Of a stretch of 64,000 nucleotides of DNA, positions 7,283 through 16,106 are shown piece by piece; position 1 is the stretch's first letter; every line of letters starts with the position of its first letter. The position numbers were made by a program, and so were the translations under genes. Source of the stretch: JACMLX01 sp031374935 (GTDB lineage: Bacteria > Gemmatimonadota > Gemmatimonadetes > Gemmatimonadales > Gemmatimonadaceae); the NCBI GenBank assembly GCA_031374935.1, contig JANMHB010000161.1, positions 8,784 to 72,783 on the forward strand. Direction: 5' to 3'. The notes under the pieces were generated by a model. It did no database searches, was not told the DNA's origin, and saw only the letters and a program-made list of their open reading frames with translations.

Positions 7283-7457
7283 GCTGCGCCCCGCGCGCGC
7301 GGTCTCCGGTCTGGACGCCACGATTCGTGCTTGGGCGCCCTCACGGTGGTTGGTGACCGGCGGCCGCTCCGGGGTAGCGGGTCGGCGGTCGCTGGTCGAT
7401 CACGAGACCTCGGTCGCTTGCGTCCACGCCCGAATCCGCCGGCGAGCGTGATGCTTC

Positions 7458-7476
7458 CGCTCCGTTGCACGGAGCG
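7458..7476. other. Perfect 8-bp inverted repeat in an intergenic gap
   Basis: CGCTCCGT-TGC-ACGGAGCG is a perfect stem with a 3-base loop, located 99 bases before the VOC gene. No T run follows, so it is not a standard terminator; it could be an operator or an RNA hairpin. The rest of the gap 7283-7574 shows nothing. Confidence 0.4.
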
Positions 7477-7574
7477 TATCGTCTCGAATCTCGCAGGCGT
7501 CGCAGATCACATCAACGAGATCTGTCGCAATTGACGTCGGCACACCCGTCCGTTCAACGAAGCGCGAGGAAGCC

Positions 7575-8000
7575 ATGCCCCGGATGATCTTCATCACCCT
7601 GCCCGTCACCGACATGCCCCGCGCCCGGGCGTTCTACGAGGCGCTCGGCTTCCCGATCAACGAGACGTTCTCCAGCCCGACCTCGGCCTGTGTCGTGCTC
7701 TCGGAGGCGATCTATTTCATGCTGTCCACGCAGGAGGAGTTCCGCCAGGTGTCGCCCAAACCCCTGATCCTGCCCTCCGAAGGCGCGACCTGCCTCTTCG
7801 CCATATCCTGCGACAGCCGCGCCGAGGTCGATGCCATGACCAATGCCGCCGTTGCGGCGGGCGGTAAGTCCTTGCATGACCCCGAGGACCTCGGCTTCAT
7901 GTATTCCCGCGCCTTCGAGGATCCCGACGGCAACGGCTTCGGCCCGATGTGGATTGACCCCGCCGCTGCTCGAGACCCGCGCCGTCGCATGGCATGGTGA
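7575..8000 (+). CDS. VOC family protein (glyoxalase/bleomycin-resistance fold)
   Basis: A 141-residue single-chain VOC protein. The N-terminal module begins IFITLPVTDMPRARAFYEAL and the C-terminal module ends FEDPDGNGFGPMWI, the classic beta-alpha-beta-beta-beta pairs. Such proteins dimerise to form a metal site and act as lyases, isomerases, dioxygenases or drug-binding proteins; the substrate cannot be told here. The start at ATG 7575 is supported by GAGGAAG nine bases upstream. The protein lacks the usual first-strand His, so metal binding is uncertain. It resembles proteobacterial homologues and may be acquired, in line with the accessory surroundings. Confidence 0.85.
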   Translation: MPRMIFITLPVTDMPRARAFYEALGFPINETFSSPTSACVVLSEAIYFMLSTQEEFRQVSPKPLILPSEGATCLFAISCDSRAEVDAMTNAAVAAGGKSLHDPEDLGFMYSRAFEDPDGNGFGPMWIDPAAARDPRRRMAW

Positions 8001-8122
8001 TGCATGGACTGGCAAGACGAAGGCATCCGTCTGACTACCCTTGCGTGCAATCGTCCCCGTCGAGCGCACGAAGAAAATAAGACGGGTCATTCGTGGTCTA
8101 GGGTCGATCACCTCGCGCCAGC

Positions 8123-10717
8123 CTAGGCCTTGAGTTCACCGAGCCATCGCTTGAACGCCGTCACCGCCGGATGCCCGTCTCCGTAACCGTAGGTCAGCGG
8201 ACCAATTGCCTTCGTCGCGAGGTCCCGCGCACCGCTCGTGTTTCCCTGGGCCCGCAGCGCGCGCGCTTCGGCCGCAAGCGCCTCGCCGACGAATGCACTC
8301 TGCGTTCCTGCCAGCGCGTCGACGCTGGCTGCCGCGCGCGCGTCACGGGCGAACGTCGCAGCGCGCGCATGGTCGCCGGTGGCCGACGCGCACGCGCTCG
8401 CGCGCAGGAGCAGCGGCGCAAGCCAACCTTCTGCTTTGGCGCCGGGTTTGTAGCTGGCCGAAGTCAGGAACCGATGCAACGAGTCGAGCGCCTGGCCGTG
8501 CTGCCCGTCGGCTTGCAGTATCGCCGCGTCGAGCAGCGCCGGCCGGACACGCGCGCGCGGTGGAGCGCCGGCCATCTGCGCCACACTCCTCGCCACCAGC
8601 GTGGCTTCGCGTCGCGCTTCGGCGGTGCGGCCGGATTGCAGCTCGGCGTCGGCCAGAGCTACACGGGCGTCGAGGAGCACCGACGGTGGCAGACCGAGTG
8701 AACTGTCGCGTAGCATGACACCGGCGAGGCGGCTCACGCTGTCTGCCAGGCGGAGCTGCTGGTAGGTCATGATCAGTCTGTACGCGATCATCGGTGGCAG
8801 GGGCGTGGTGGAGCCCGGCGCCCGCAGGCGCGTCGCCTCCCGCTCGAGAAGCGCACGAGCGGTCGCGAATTCGCCCAGCTGCAGGGCGACGCTCGCGCGA
8901 TTCGAGACGATCACGAGCAAGCCGGTGGAGTTCTCACCACCCGTCCGCACCAGCATCGTGATCAGGCGCCCGAGAACCTCGGACGCCTCGCGCGGCCGCC
9001 CCGCCTGGTTGAGCGATTGCGCGAAGTTGTTGAGCACCACGCTATAGTCGCTGCCGAGCGTATCGCCGATCGATTCGAGCAGTTGCACCGAGGCGCGCGT
9101 GCGCGCCACGGCAGAGTCGAACTGCTGTCGCAGCACGTATTGCGTGGACCGTGCGGTATTGCACGCGACTTCGGCCGGCACGCGCTCGTCTTCGCGCGGA
9201 GACTCGAGCAGCGCGAGTGCCGTCGCGAGTTGCACACTGGCGGTATCCGGCTTGTCGAGCCGAAAATTGATCCAGGCGGCGAGGCACAGGTCCCGCGCTT
9301 CGACCAGGGCGTCACCCGCGTCATGCGCCTTGGCTGCTGCCAGCTGCGTCAAGGCGACCTGCTTCCCCAGCTGGTTCAGCTGACCGTAGCGGTCGGCGAG
9401 CGTCATCAGGAGCGAGGACTGCACGATCGGATCACCGGCGAACTGCTTCTCCATCATCGCCTGCACCTTCTCCAGCCGCTGGTCGGCCGACATGCTCCCC
9501 GAGTCGGCCTCCACGAGAGTGAGCAGTGCAGACTGCATCTCGCCATTTGCCCCTGCGATCCTCGCCGCCAGCTCCGCGCGATCGCGTTCCACCTTCAGCC
9601 GCCGTGCCTGCACCACAGTCTGACCGGTGAAGCCGACACCGGCCAGCAGCACGATCGAGGCGAGTGCGACACCCGTGCGATTGCGGCGCACAAATCGCCC
9701 TGCGCGGTATGCGACACTCGGCGGCCTCGCACTCACTGGCTCGGCGTGCAGGTGACGCGCGATGTCCTGCGCAATGGCGTGCGCCGTGTCGTAGCGCCGG
9801 CTCCGATCGGGATCCATCGCCTTGAGCGTGATCCAGTCCAGATCGCCCCTCAACTCGCGGGAGAGGCCGCGTGGATCGGTGCCATGTGCATGCGCCACGG
9901 CGTTCGTCTCCGGTCCAAGGCTCTTCACCCGCGTGCTCGGTGCCGGTGGCGTCATCTCGCGCATGAGCTGCGCCACCGCAGCACCACCCACGAGCAGCAG
10001 GCGTGCGGTGTCATTCGGCACACGACCCGCCAGCAGCTCATAGAGAATCACGCCGAGGCTGTAGACGTCGCTGCGGGTGTCGATGTCGAACTGCCCCTGC
10101 TCCCACTGCTCGGGACTCATGTACGCCGGAGTACCGACGGGGTGGCCGATCTCTGTGAAGAAGGTGATGTCGGTCAGCTGTCCCCCAACGGCCTTCGCAA
10201 TGCCGAAGTCGATCACCTTAGGCACAGGATGATCGTCCACCATCGTCACCAGAATGTTGGACGGTTTCAGGTCGCGATGGATCACCCCTTTCTGATGCGC
10301 GTGCTGCACGGCCTGGCAAACATCCGCGAAGAGTTCGAGCCGGCGATCGGTCGTGAGCCGGTACGTGTCGCAGAATTCCGTCAGCGGCATTCCACGCACG
10401 ATCTCCATCACGTAGTAGGGGCGTCCGCTCGGGGTCGCGCCGGCATCGAGCACACGCGCGATGCCGGGATGATCCATCACGGCGAGCGCCTGCCGCTCGA
10501 TCTCGAATCGCGCGAGGAACGCCTTTGTATCGAGCCCGAGCTTGAGGAACTTGATTGCGACATGCCGACGGATCGGATGGCGCTGCTCGGCTTCCCAGAC
10601 CTCGCCCATGCCGCCTTCGCCGAGCGGCTGGAGCAGGGTGAACACCCCGATCACCGTCCCGGCAGCGAACATGGCGCCGTCTGCAGGCGGCGACGGTGAT
10701 TCGGCATCCGACATCAC
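8123..10717 (-). CDS. Ser/Thr protein kinase with transmembrane helix and TPR-like C-terminal domain
   Basis: An 864-residue Hanks-type kinase. Kinase domain about residues 24-330: glycine loop GEGGMG (33-38), AIK lysine (56), HRDLKPSN (147-154), DFG (170-172), SPE in place of APE (201-203). One membrane helix lies at about 349-370 (GVALASIVLLAGVGFTG). The C-terminal 490 residues are Ala/Leu-rich helical repeats of TPR type, placed outside the cytoplasm in the usual topology for a protein-interaction role. This layout is common in Acidobacteria and Gemmatimonadota, often encoded beside an ECF-like sigma factor, but none is adjacent here. All catalytic residues are present, so it should be active. 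Confidence 0.95.
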   Translation of the reverse strand: MMSDAESPSPPADGAMFAAGTVIGVFTLLQPLGEGGMGEVWEAEQRHPIRRHVAIKFLKLGLDTKAFLARFEIERQALAVMDHPGIARVLDAGATPSGRPYYVMEIVRGMPLTEFCDTYRLTTDRRLELFADVCQAVQHAHQKGVIHRDLKPSNILVTMVDDHPVPKVIDFGIAKAVGGQLTDITFFTEIGHPVGTPAYMSPEQWEQGQFDIDTRSDVYSLGVILYELLAGRVPNDTARLLLVGGAAVAQLMREMTPPAPSTRVKSLGPETNAVAHAHGTDPRGLSRELRGDLDWITLKAMDPDRSRRYDTAHAIAQDIARHLHAEPVSARPPSVAYRAGRFVRRNRTGVALASIVLLAGVGFTGQTVVQARRLKVERDRAELAARIAGANGEMQSALLTLVEADSGSMSADQRLEKVQAMMEKQFAGDPIVQSSLLMTLADRYGQLNQLGKQVALTQLAAAKAHDAGDALVEARDLCLAAWINFRLDKPDTASVQLATALALLESPREDERVPAEVACNTARSTQYVLRQQFDSAVARTRASVQLLESIGDTLGSDYSVVLNNFAQSLNQAGRPREASEVLGRLITMLVRTGGENSTGLLVIVSNRASVALQLGEFATARALLEREATRLRAPGSTTPLPPMIAYRLIMTYQQLRLADSVSRLAGVMLRDSSLGLPPSVLLDARVALADAELQSGRTAEARREATLVARSVAQMAGAPPRARVRPALLDAAILQADGQHGQALDSLHRFLTSASYKPGAKAEGWLAPLLLRASACASATGDHARAATFARDARAAASVDALAGTQSAFVGEALAAEARALRAQGNTSGARDLATKAIGPLTYGYGDGHPAVTAFKRWLGELKA

Positions 10718-11036
10718 GCACTCTCCCGGCGAAGTGAGGCAAGATTCATATACGCTTGGGCGATCGGCGTGTCAAGGATTCGACACCGGCTCGTTTCGAA
10801 CGCTGTTGCGTCGCCACCAGAGGACGGATCGACGATGCGCACCTCGACATTCGTGTCCACTACATCCGAGTGCTCGTCGTGAACGTCACAGGTGGCGTCG
10901 ATCACCGGCTGCAGCACCGAGGTTTCCGCCCAGTCCAGAAGTAGCGCAAGTGTGGCACTGTGACGCCGCCGTGCGGCAGGCGACCAGCCCGCGAAGAATC
11001 AGGGGGGACCCGCCGCACAACTCACGCGCATGACCC
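10718..11036. other. Intergenic gap, no gene supported
   Basis: Both strands have open frames of about 60-67 codons without recognisable features. The stretch holds the promoter side of the kinase gene and the 3' flank of the GH13 gene. No terminator with a T tract is visible. Confidence 0.5.
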
Positions 11037-12710
11037 TCATCCTTCGCTGATGTGATAGGTACAAGCCACCAGGTCTGCTTCAAGCGTGGCCGTCGCGCCA
11101 TCCTTGCTCCACCGCAACTTCAATTCGTGCGTTGCTGACGGCAGCACCTCGAGTGTGGCATCGAAACCGAAGGCGTCGCACCGGCCGCGGAAACGCAGCA
11201 ACTCCAACTGCGCCTTCACGACATCGCGCTGCAGCCCCGCGTCGATGTCGGCGGTGGTGAGGTTGGTGCGGTTGATCTCCTTGTGCCCACCCGATCCGGC
11301 GTGTTCCACCGCAGTGTGATCGTTCCGGCCGGCAAACAAGTCCAGATACCACACCTGGGGTTTCCCCGGCATGAAGATCTGAATGGCTCGCGCCAACAGC
11401 AGCTTGTGTTCATCCTCACCCAGCGCACTGAAGTACGTCGCGTTCACCTGGTAGTACATGTTCTTCTGGCCGTGCAGGTCCTTCACGTAGCCGCCGCGGC
11501 CGACCACCGTTGCGATGAGCGCCTCGATCTGCGCATCCGTGAGCAGGCCCTTCAGGTCGAGCAGCGGAATGCCGTCGTGGCAGCCCAGCATGTTCACCGT
11601 GCGAATGCCCTTCGCCTGGATGTCTGCCACCCACCGCAGAATGGCTTCGTTGGTCTGGCGTTCGAACGCATCAATGATCAGGCCCGGCAGGAAGAAGTCG
11701 TACGTCAGATACCCGCGTGACGCGATGGCTTCATGCGTCCGCTCGCCATACGACGTATGAATCTCCGGCAACAGTTGCAGGCCATACTTGTGGGCGACGT
11801 CATTGACCCGCTCCAGACAGTCCCATGTCTCGGGGTCATTGAAGAAGTTGCGCTTGCCCACGTCCTTCGGCGCGTAGGCGAAGGCATCGAGACGGACGAT
11901 GCTGGCGCCGTAGGCCGCCAGTTGCTTCAGGGTCGCATCATAGAAGTCCCATACCAGTGGCGACCGGATGTTCAGATCCATCTGGCCAAGATAGGTGCGG
12001 CGCGATTCGAGCAGGCTGAGAATTGCCTCCCGCTGCGTCGCGAAGGAGCCAAGGTCGATTCCGGCGGGCTTCTTCCCGGCCGCGAGTTCCTCGCGCAGCA
12101 GCGCTTCTAGTCGCGCCGCTTCGCCGTACTGCAGCGACAGCGCGCGCATCAGTTCCTGCTGGCCGGGTACCGAGTACCGCACCTCCTGATAGAAGGTGTT
12201 CCAGTACGGCACCTCACGACCATCGGGGAAGCGCACGGACAGGATCGGCAAGCCGGGCTTGCGAAAGAACATGTCCGTAATGAGTGCGGCATCGGGTTGG
12301 ATGTACCCGTCCGCGGTCATGGTACCATGACCCACCCAGAACGCATTCCAGTCGATGAAGAAGTCGCGATACCGCGACTCAGCACCATGCGCGAGGATGT
12401 CCTGAAACTGCGGCGACAGCACCGACGCGTGGTTGAGAATGAAATCGAGCTTCAGGTCGACGCCGAGCGCCTGCAAGGCCACCAGGTCTCGAGTCGTGGC
12501 CAGCTGACGATTCAGCCCGTAGTCGATCACCGAGAAGCCACGATCCAGATCGGTGTGGAACAGACTGGGCAGGATGTAGAACGACTCGAACACATCCTGG
12601 AGTTCAGGACGTCCCAGAAACGCGACGATGTCGCCGAGGTGCCCGCCGATGCTGTCGGGGTATGCGTTCAGCATCGGTCCGGCACCGGGCGTTCGCAGTG
12701 GTGCGCTCAC
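11037..12710 (-). CDS. GH13 sucrose-phosphorylase-like glycoside phosphorylase
   Basis: A 557-residue protein of the GH13 sucrose phosphorylase subfamily, which cleaves sucrose or glucosylglycerate with phosphate to give glucose 1-phosphate. It starts LNAYPDSIGG and keeps the family sequence: LDFILNHAS, the nucleophile Asp in IVRLDAFAY, the acid/base Glu in LLPEIHTSYG, the stabilising Asp in GCHDG, then YQVNATYFSALG and MPGKPQVWYLDLFAG. It lacks a signal peptide, so it acts in the cytoplasm. The start is GTG at 12710, overlapping the upstream kinase stop by 4 bases (GTGA), so the two are translationally coupled. The acceptor sugar cannot be read from sequence; sucrose, glucosylglycerate or sucrose 6-phosphate are options. 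Confidence 0.88.
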   Translation of the reverse strand: MSAPLRTPGAGPMLNAYPDSIGGHLGDIVAFLGRPELQDVFESFYILPSLFHTDLDRGFSVIDYGLNRQLATTRDLVALQALGVDLKLDFILNHASVLSPQFQDILAHGAESRYRDFFIDWNAFWVGHGTMTADGYIQPDAALITDMFFRKPGLPILSVRFPDGREVPYWNTFYQEVRYSVPGQQELMRALSLQYGEAARLEALLREELAAGKKPAGIDLGSFATQREAILSLLESRRTYLGQMDLNIRSPLVWDFYDATLKQLAAYGASIVRLDAFAYAPKDVGKRNFFNDPETWDCLERVNDVAHKYGLQLLPEIHTSYGERTHEAIASRGYLTYDFFLPGLIIDAFERQTNEAILRWVADIQAKGIRTVNMLGCHDGIPLLDLKGLLTDAQIEALIATVVGRGGYVKDLHGQKNMYYQVNATYFSALGEDEHKLLLARAIQIFMPGKPQVWYLDLFAGRNDHTAVEHAGSGGHKEINRTNLTTADIDAGLQRDVVKAQLELLRFRGRCDAFGFDATLEVLPSATHELKLRWSKDGATATLEADLVACTYHISEG

Positions 12711-13678
12711 CGTGCGGCCTGCTCTGCGGCCATTTGCGCGGTGAAGTCCTCAAAGGACACGATGTTGCCTGACTTGGCCACGATCAGCTTTGCCTTCGGC
12801 GCCTGGCGTGCCAGCAGGCCCTGCTCGAGTTCCAGCACCATGGTCGTGAAGGGCGCATCCACGGCGCCATCGCGGTTCCGCGACCGACGATGCTCCAGTG
12901 TTTCCAGTGGGGTGCTGTTGAGGAGCACAGGAATGTCCACGCCGGTGAGGTTCTCGTTGTTGCCGTGGGTCCATTCGATGATGAGCACACGGATGCTCGA
13001 CATGTCCACCGCGTCGTACCACAGCTCCGACGCTTCGCGGCCCATGCGCTTGAGCATGATCGGCGACTGGCCCGCCTTGAACTCGGCCAGCAATCGGCTC
13101 ACTTCGTCGAAGTCGGTTTCCCGCGGCGTACCGAGATAACCCGCCAGGCCGGCGCGTCCTGCACTCTGATAGGCCGACAGCCATGGATGCTCGACACAGA
13201 GCGCGGTATTGGCATCTTGGTTCGTGGCCTGCAGTTCTTGCAGGACGGCATTGCGCGCGTGGGTGAACTGGGCCGAGGCGACCAACCCCTTGAGGGCATG
13301 CTCGCGGAACACCAGCAGGCGCTCGTGATCATTGTCTCTCGGGATGCGATGCGGATAGTTGTCGCCCGACATCACGTAGGCACCGATGCCCAGATCGTTG
13401 AAGTAGTACGCCAGCAGCGAGCCGACTTCGGACTTGCCGACACCGGAGCCACCGTGCACTGACAGCACCACCTTGCCCGGCGCGGGACCATCCAGGACCG
13501 GTTTCACCAGCGGTGCCAGCGCGCGGAAGACCACATCTGCCTTGGCGACATGCTTCTCGCCGATCACCACCTTGTCGCCCGGCATGTCGCCCGTGGGAAC
13601 CTGAGAGAGGTCGGCGATAGGCGGGGGCGTCCAGGTGGCCAGTGTTGCCCCGACGGGGCCTTGGGTGTGCGTCGACAT
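12707..13678 (-). CDS. P-loop small-molecule kinase coupled to the GH13 gene
   Basis: A 323-residue cytoplasmic P-loop NTPase. The Walker A motif is HGGSGVGKSEVGS at about residues 105-117, followed by a substrate-lid-like segment (VMSGDNYPHRIPRDND) resembling uridine kinase, phosphoribulokinase and APS kinase folds. A later acidic strand (RVLIIEWTHGNNE) would be the Walker B. Automatic annotation often labels such proteins adenylylsulfate kinase, but no sulfate genes are nearby. It is the first gene of a two-gene operon whose stop overlaps the GH13 phosphorylase start, so I infer it phosphorylates a sugar or glycerate handled by that enzyme. The substrate is unknown. Confidence 0.75.
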   Translation of the reverse strand: MSTHTQGPVGATLATWTPPPIADLSQVPTGDMPGDKVVIGEKHVAKADVVFRALAPLVKPVLDGPAPGKVVLSVHGGSGVGKSEVGSLLAYYFNDLGIGAYVMSGDNYPHRIPRDNDHERLLVFREHALKGLVASAQFTHARNAVLQELQATNQDANTALCVEHPWLSAYQSAGRAGLAGYLGTPRETDFDEVSRLLAEFKAGQSPIMLKRMGREASELWYDAVDMSSIRVLIIEWTHGNNENLTGVDIPVLLNSTPLETLEHRRSRNRDGAVDAPFTTMVLELEQGLLARQAPKAKLIVAKSGNIVSFEDFTAQMAAEQAAR

Positions 13679-13988
13679 GCGTGGATGTGTGCGGGAAATG
13701 GTCAGTTCCGTGCAATTAAGCCATCGGGCGAGGAGGGGGAATCACATCCGCCAACGCTCATCCCAGATATAATGGCGTGCCTCTCGAACATCGCGTGAGA
13801 CCAGCTGTCATTTGCCGGACCGGCCCAGCGGCCATCGAGGCCGCGAGGGACCACCGGCGTGTGAGACACGTTCTCATGCGCCACGGCCGGGCGCTGATCG
13901 GCGTACAACGCCGAGCGACATCTGCGCCGCCATCCCTGTGCCAGAACAGTGCCCTGACATCTGCGCCGGTTGCCGCGAGCGTCCCGAA
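13679..13988. other. Intergenic gap with promoter-like sequences
   Basis: No gene. The minus strand should hold the promoter of the kinase/phosphorylase operon, but I cannot fix a -35/-10 pair. A perfect TATAAT on the plus strand at 13768-13773 has no plus-strand gene downstream. Confidence 0.4.
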
Positions 13989-14477
13989 CTACCGCATGGC
14001 GAGCACATGCTCCACGAACTGATCCACCGCGATCCCGGTGCCCTGATGGAACCCCGACGCCATGTTCGTCGCGAGATCCGCTGCACTCCGGTGCAGCGCC
14101 GTGAACACATAGCGCGTACCGGTCCCCTCGGTTTCCATCGTCACGATGGCGGTGATCGGAATGTCGTCGAAGACAGCGGGTCGATAGCCGGGAAAGAGCA
14201 TCGAGGTCCAGGCCAATCGCTGCATCGGCACGACGTCGAGAAAACAACCGAGGTTGGGCGCGACGTCACCGCCGCCCACCGCAATGTCGATGCTGAAGAT
14301 GCCACCCGGTCGCAGGTCCATCTCGGCCTTGACCACGCGCCCCCAGGCTCTGGGCATGTACCACTCCCTGAGATGCTCCGGTGTCGTCAACGCCTCCCAG
14401 ACGAGCCGCACGGGAGCGTCGATGAACCGGTCGATGGCAAAGTCGCGTTTGGGGTCGAAAGGGATGTGTGCGCTCAT
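13989..14477 (-). CDS. SRPBCC/AHSA1 family protein
   Basis: A 162-residue START-like (SRPBCC) domain protein of the AHSA1 group: IDAPVRLVWEALTTPEHLREWYMP opens the domain, then GGIFSIDI and a final long helix near FHQGTGIAVDQFVEHV. The fold has a deep cavity for hydrophobic ligands; its physiological ligand is unknown. ATG 14477 overlaps the stop of the preceding ArsR gene (ATGA), a very common pairing in which the regulator controls the SRPBCC gene. In-frame codons upstream belong to the ArsR gene region, so the shorter start is preferred. Confidence 0.9.
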   Translation of the reverse strand: MSAHIPFDPKRDFAIDRFIDAPVRLVWEALTTPEHLREWYMPRAWGRVVKAEMDLRPGGIFSIDIAVGGGDVAPNLGCFLDVVPMQRLAWTSMLFPGYRPAVFDDIPITAIVTMETEGTGTRYVFTALHRSAADLATNMASGFHQGTGIAVDQFVEHVLAMR

Positions 14478-14821
14478 GCGCCGGACTCCTTCTGCTGAAG
14501 GTGTGTGACGTACTGGTCGAAGCGATCGAGCCGCGCTTCCCACGCCTGACGGCGCGCCGTGAGCCAGTCGTCGACGATCCTGAACCGTTCCGGTGCGACC
14601 TCATACGTCCGCACCCGGCCGCGTTTCTTCGACGTCACCAGTCGGCTGGCCTCGAGCACCGCGAGGTGCTGCACGAATGAAGGCAGTTGCATGTCGAAGG
14701 GTGCCGCCAGATCGCTGACGGTGGCTGGTCCGACGGACAGTCGCTCCAGCACGCGTCGTCGCGTCGGGTTGGCCAAGGCGTGAAAGACGTCGTCTGCAGC
14801 GGCGGACTGACTCATTGCCAT
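14474..14821 (-). CDS. ArsR family winged-helix regulator
   Basis: A 115-residue winged-helix repressor: FHALANPTRRRVLERLSVGP, the recognition helix area LPSFVQHLAVLEASRLV, and the wing KKRGRVRTYEV. It lacks the Cys metal-binding motif of metal-sensing ArsR members, like the group found with SRPBCC genes. ATG 14821 (or 14815) starts a protein of normal length; the frame extends upstream but overlaps a probable operator. Its stop overlaps the SRPBCC start by 4 bases. A 26-base inverted repeat 54 bases upstream is the likely autoregulatory site. Confidence 0.9.
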   Translation of the reverse strand: MAMSQSAAADDVFHALANPTRRRVLERLSVGPATVSDLAAPFDMQLPSFVQHLAVLEASRLVTSKKRGRVRTYEVAPERFRIVDDWLTARRQAWEARLDRFDQYVTHLQQKESGA

Positions 14822-14874
14822 CTCCGGTACGGTGCTCGGATGATCGATGGGGCACAGGGAGGTTACCCTGGCGT

Positions 14875-14900
14875 AATACTTTTGTAAAGACCTAAGTATT
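14875..14900 (-). promoter_or_regulatory. Probable ArsR operator (AATACTT-N12-AAGTATT)
   Basis: A perfect 7-bp inverted repeat, AATACTT (14875-14881) and AAGTATT (14894-14900), flanked on both sides by GCG/CGC, in a markedly AT-rich patch 54-79 bases upstream of the ArsR start. The half-sites resemble the ATA/CTT-type sites bound by ArsR repressors. A TTTACA-like -35 element lies within the spacer on the minus strand, so binding would block the promoter. Confidence 0.65.
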
Positions 14901-15119
14901 GGCGCTTCAGGAACTGGCCGGCGTGCCGATGGCGGCGAGCGCTCCGCACGGCGGTACCCTGACGTCGACCGGACTGCGGGCATTGGCTGGCGGTCATACA
15001 GCCACGACTCGCGGCGGGCGCTTCGAGCTGGACAGTCAGGAACCGTGCTGACAATTGCGTCGCGCAGGACGCCATGCAGGCCGGTCAGCTTCACGAGAGA
15101 TCATCGTGATTGCCGGACG

Positions 15120-15414
15120 GGCAGGCAGCACGAAGCGGAAGCAGAGTTTCTGGTCCGTATGCGGGCGATGACACCGGGCGCCAGCTGGCGCGAGGTGTCT
15201 CCCGTCGCTGCTGGCTGCGGCGCGAGGGGCCGGCTTTCAGATCCACGATGCGGGGTTCCCGGAAATCAGGAATCCAGCGTTCTCCATGCTGCTGGCGATC
15301 GTCGTGTCAACGCACGATGCGCCTGAGGATTCGGTGCACGAGTTCTGGACATGGATCGAGACGCGCGGCGACGTCACCCTACCTTCGTTTCTGCGCATGG
15401 GTGTCGAGCGCTAG
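15120..15414 (+). pseudogene. Frameshifted remnant of an unidentified gene
   Basis: Two plus-strand segments in different frames read as one protein. The first (about 15120-15200) carries EAEFLVRMRAMTPGASWREVS; the second (about 15205-15414) carries SLLAAARGAGFQIHDAGF and then WTWIETRGDVTLPSF up to TAG at 15414. A one-base insertion around 15203-15208 would explain the shift, and no good start precedes the first part. The composition is protein-like, but I do not recognise the family. A relic or an acquired fragment is likely. Confidence 0.45.
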
Positions 15415-15541
15415 GCGCCGTAGCGTTCCGCTGGCCTGAGTTGCGCCGGCGACGCGCTCGGTGGTCGTGAGCCCACGCCACCTGCATGGCAGCCAGCAGG
15501 CCGGCAGTCGGTTGCCCAACTGCGCGGCCCCCGCGGCCCCC

Positions 15542-15904
15542 TCACCGCTGGACCGCGATCCTCGCATACGGAATGATGTCCAGCCGCTCGAACGGAATTT
15601 GATGGCCGGTCTGTTCGTCGATCCCGAACGTGTCGGGCGACGTCGCGATGCGATCGAGTGCCGCGTCGATCTCGGCGATTTCGGCCGAGACACGGGTGCT
15701 GATCGAAGCTTCGAGTTCCTCGTTGACCGAGTCGGTGCCGATGTCAGCAGGGTGCGTCGGAAACTTCGACAGGTCGCCGGCCAGTTCCTGGCTGTTCTCG
15801 GCGGACTCTACGTCGATGAATTCGTGCAGCTGGCCGACGAGGCGGGCGCGTTCTTCATGCAGGCGCGCCTTGAGATGCTCGAGCTGTGCCGGGGAGTGTG
15901 CCAT
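15542..15904 (-). CDS. DksA/TraR-like protein lacking all zinc-finger cysteines
   Basis: A 120-residue DksA/TraR relative, closest in layout to the YteA/YocK type. An N-terminal coiled coil (LEHLKARLHEERARLVGQL) leads to the tip motif THPADIGTD, a return helix (AEIAEIDAALDRI), and the remnant of the zinc-finger region FGIDEQTGHQIPFERLDIIPYAR. DksA proteins bind RNA polymerase through the secondary channel. This one has no Cys at all, so it cannot bind zinc there, yet the acidic Asp residues at the coiled-coil tip are kept. ATG 15904 gives a normal length. It is monocistronic. Confidence 0.82.
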   Translation of the reverse strand: MAHSPAQLEHLKARLHEERARLVGQLHEFIDVESAENSQELAGDLSKFPTHPADIGTDSVNEELEASISTRVSAEIAEIDAALDRIATSPDTFGIDEQTGHQIPFERLDIIPYARIAVQR

Positions 15905-16106
15905 GGCGTGATTCCGGGAAACGGGTGACTGCCGCTCGCCTGCATACAGTAGGATGCCGGCGGCGCGCGTGCAATCGTTCCGTACCCGCCGCGACGGCAG
16001 TGTTCCCGCGGCTGAGTTGGGCGGTCTCCTCATCAACGACGGACTCAACTGCCATGCGGGAAGCTCCGTGACCTGTTGAGCACCGAGGCGCAGATCGGCA
16101 CCGCTC

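Noticed and set aside
9017..10699. 560-codon open frame opposite the Ser/Thr kinase
   Set aside because: It is an antisense shadow in GC-rich coding DNA; the kinase frame has all motifs and this one has none.
13768..13773. Perfect TATAAT on the plus strand
   Set aside because: No plus-strand gene or RNA follows within 300 bases, and no -35 is at the right distance.
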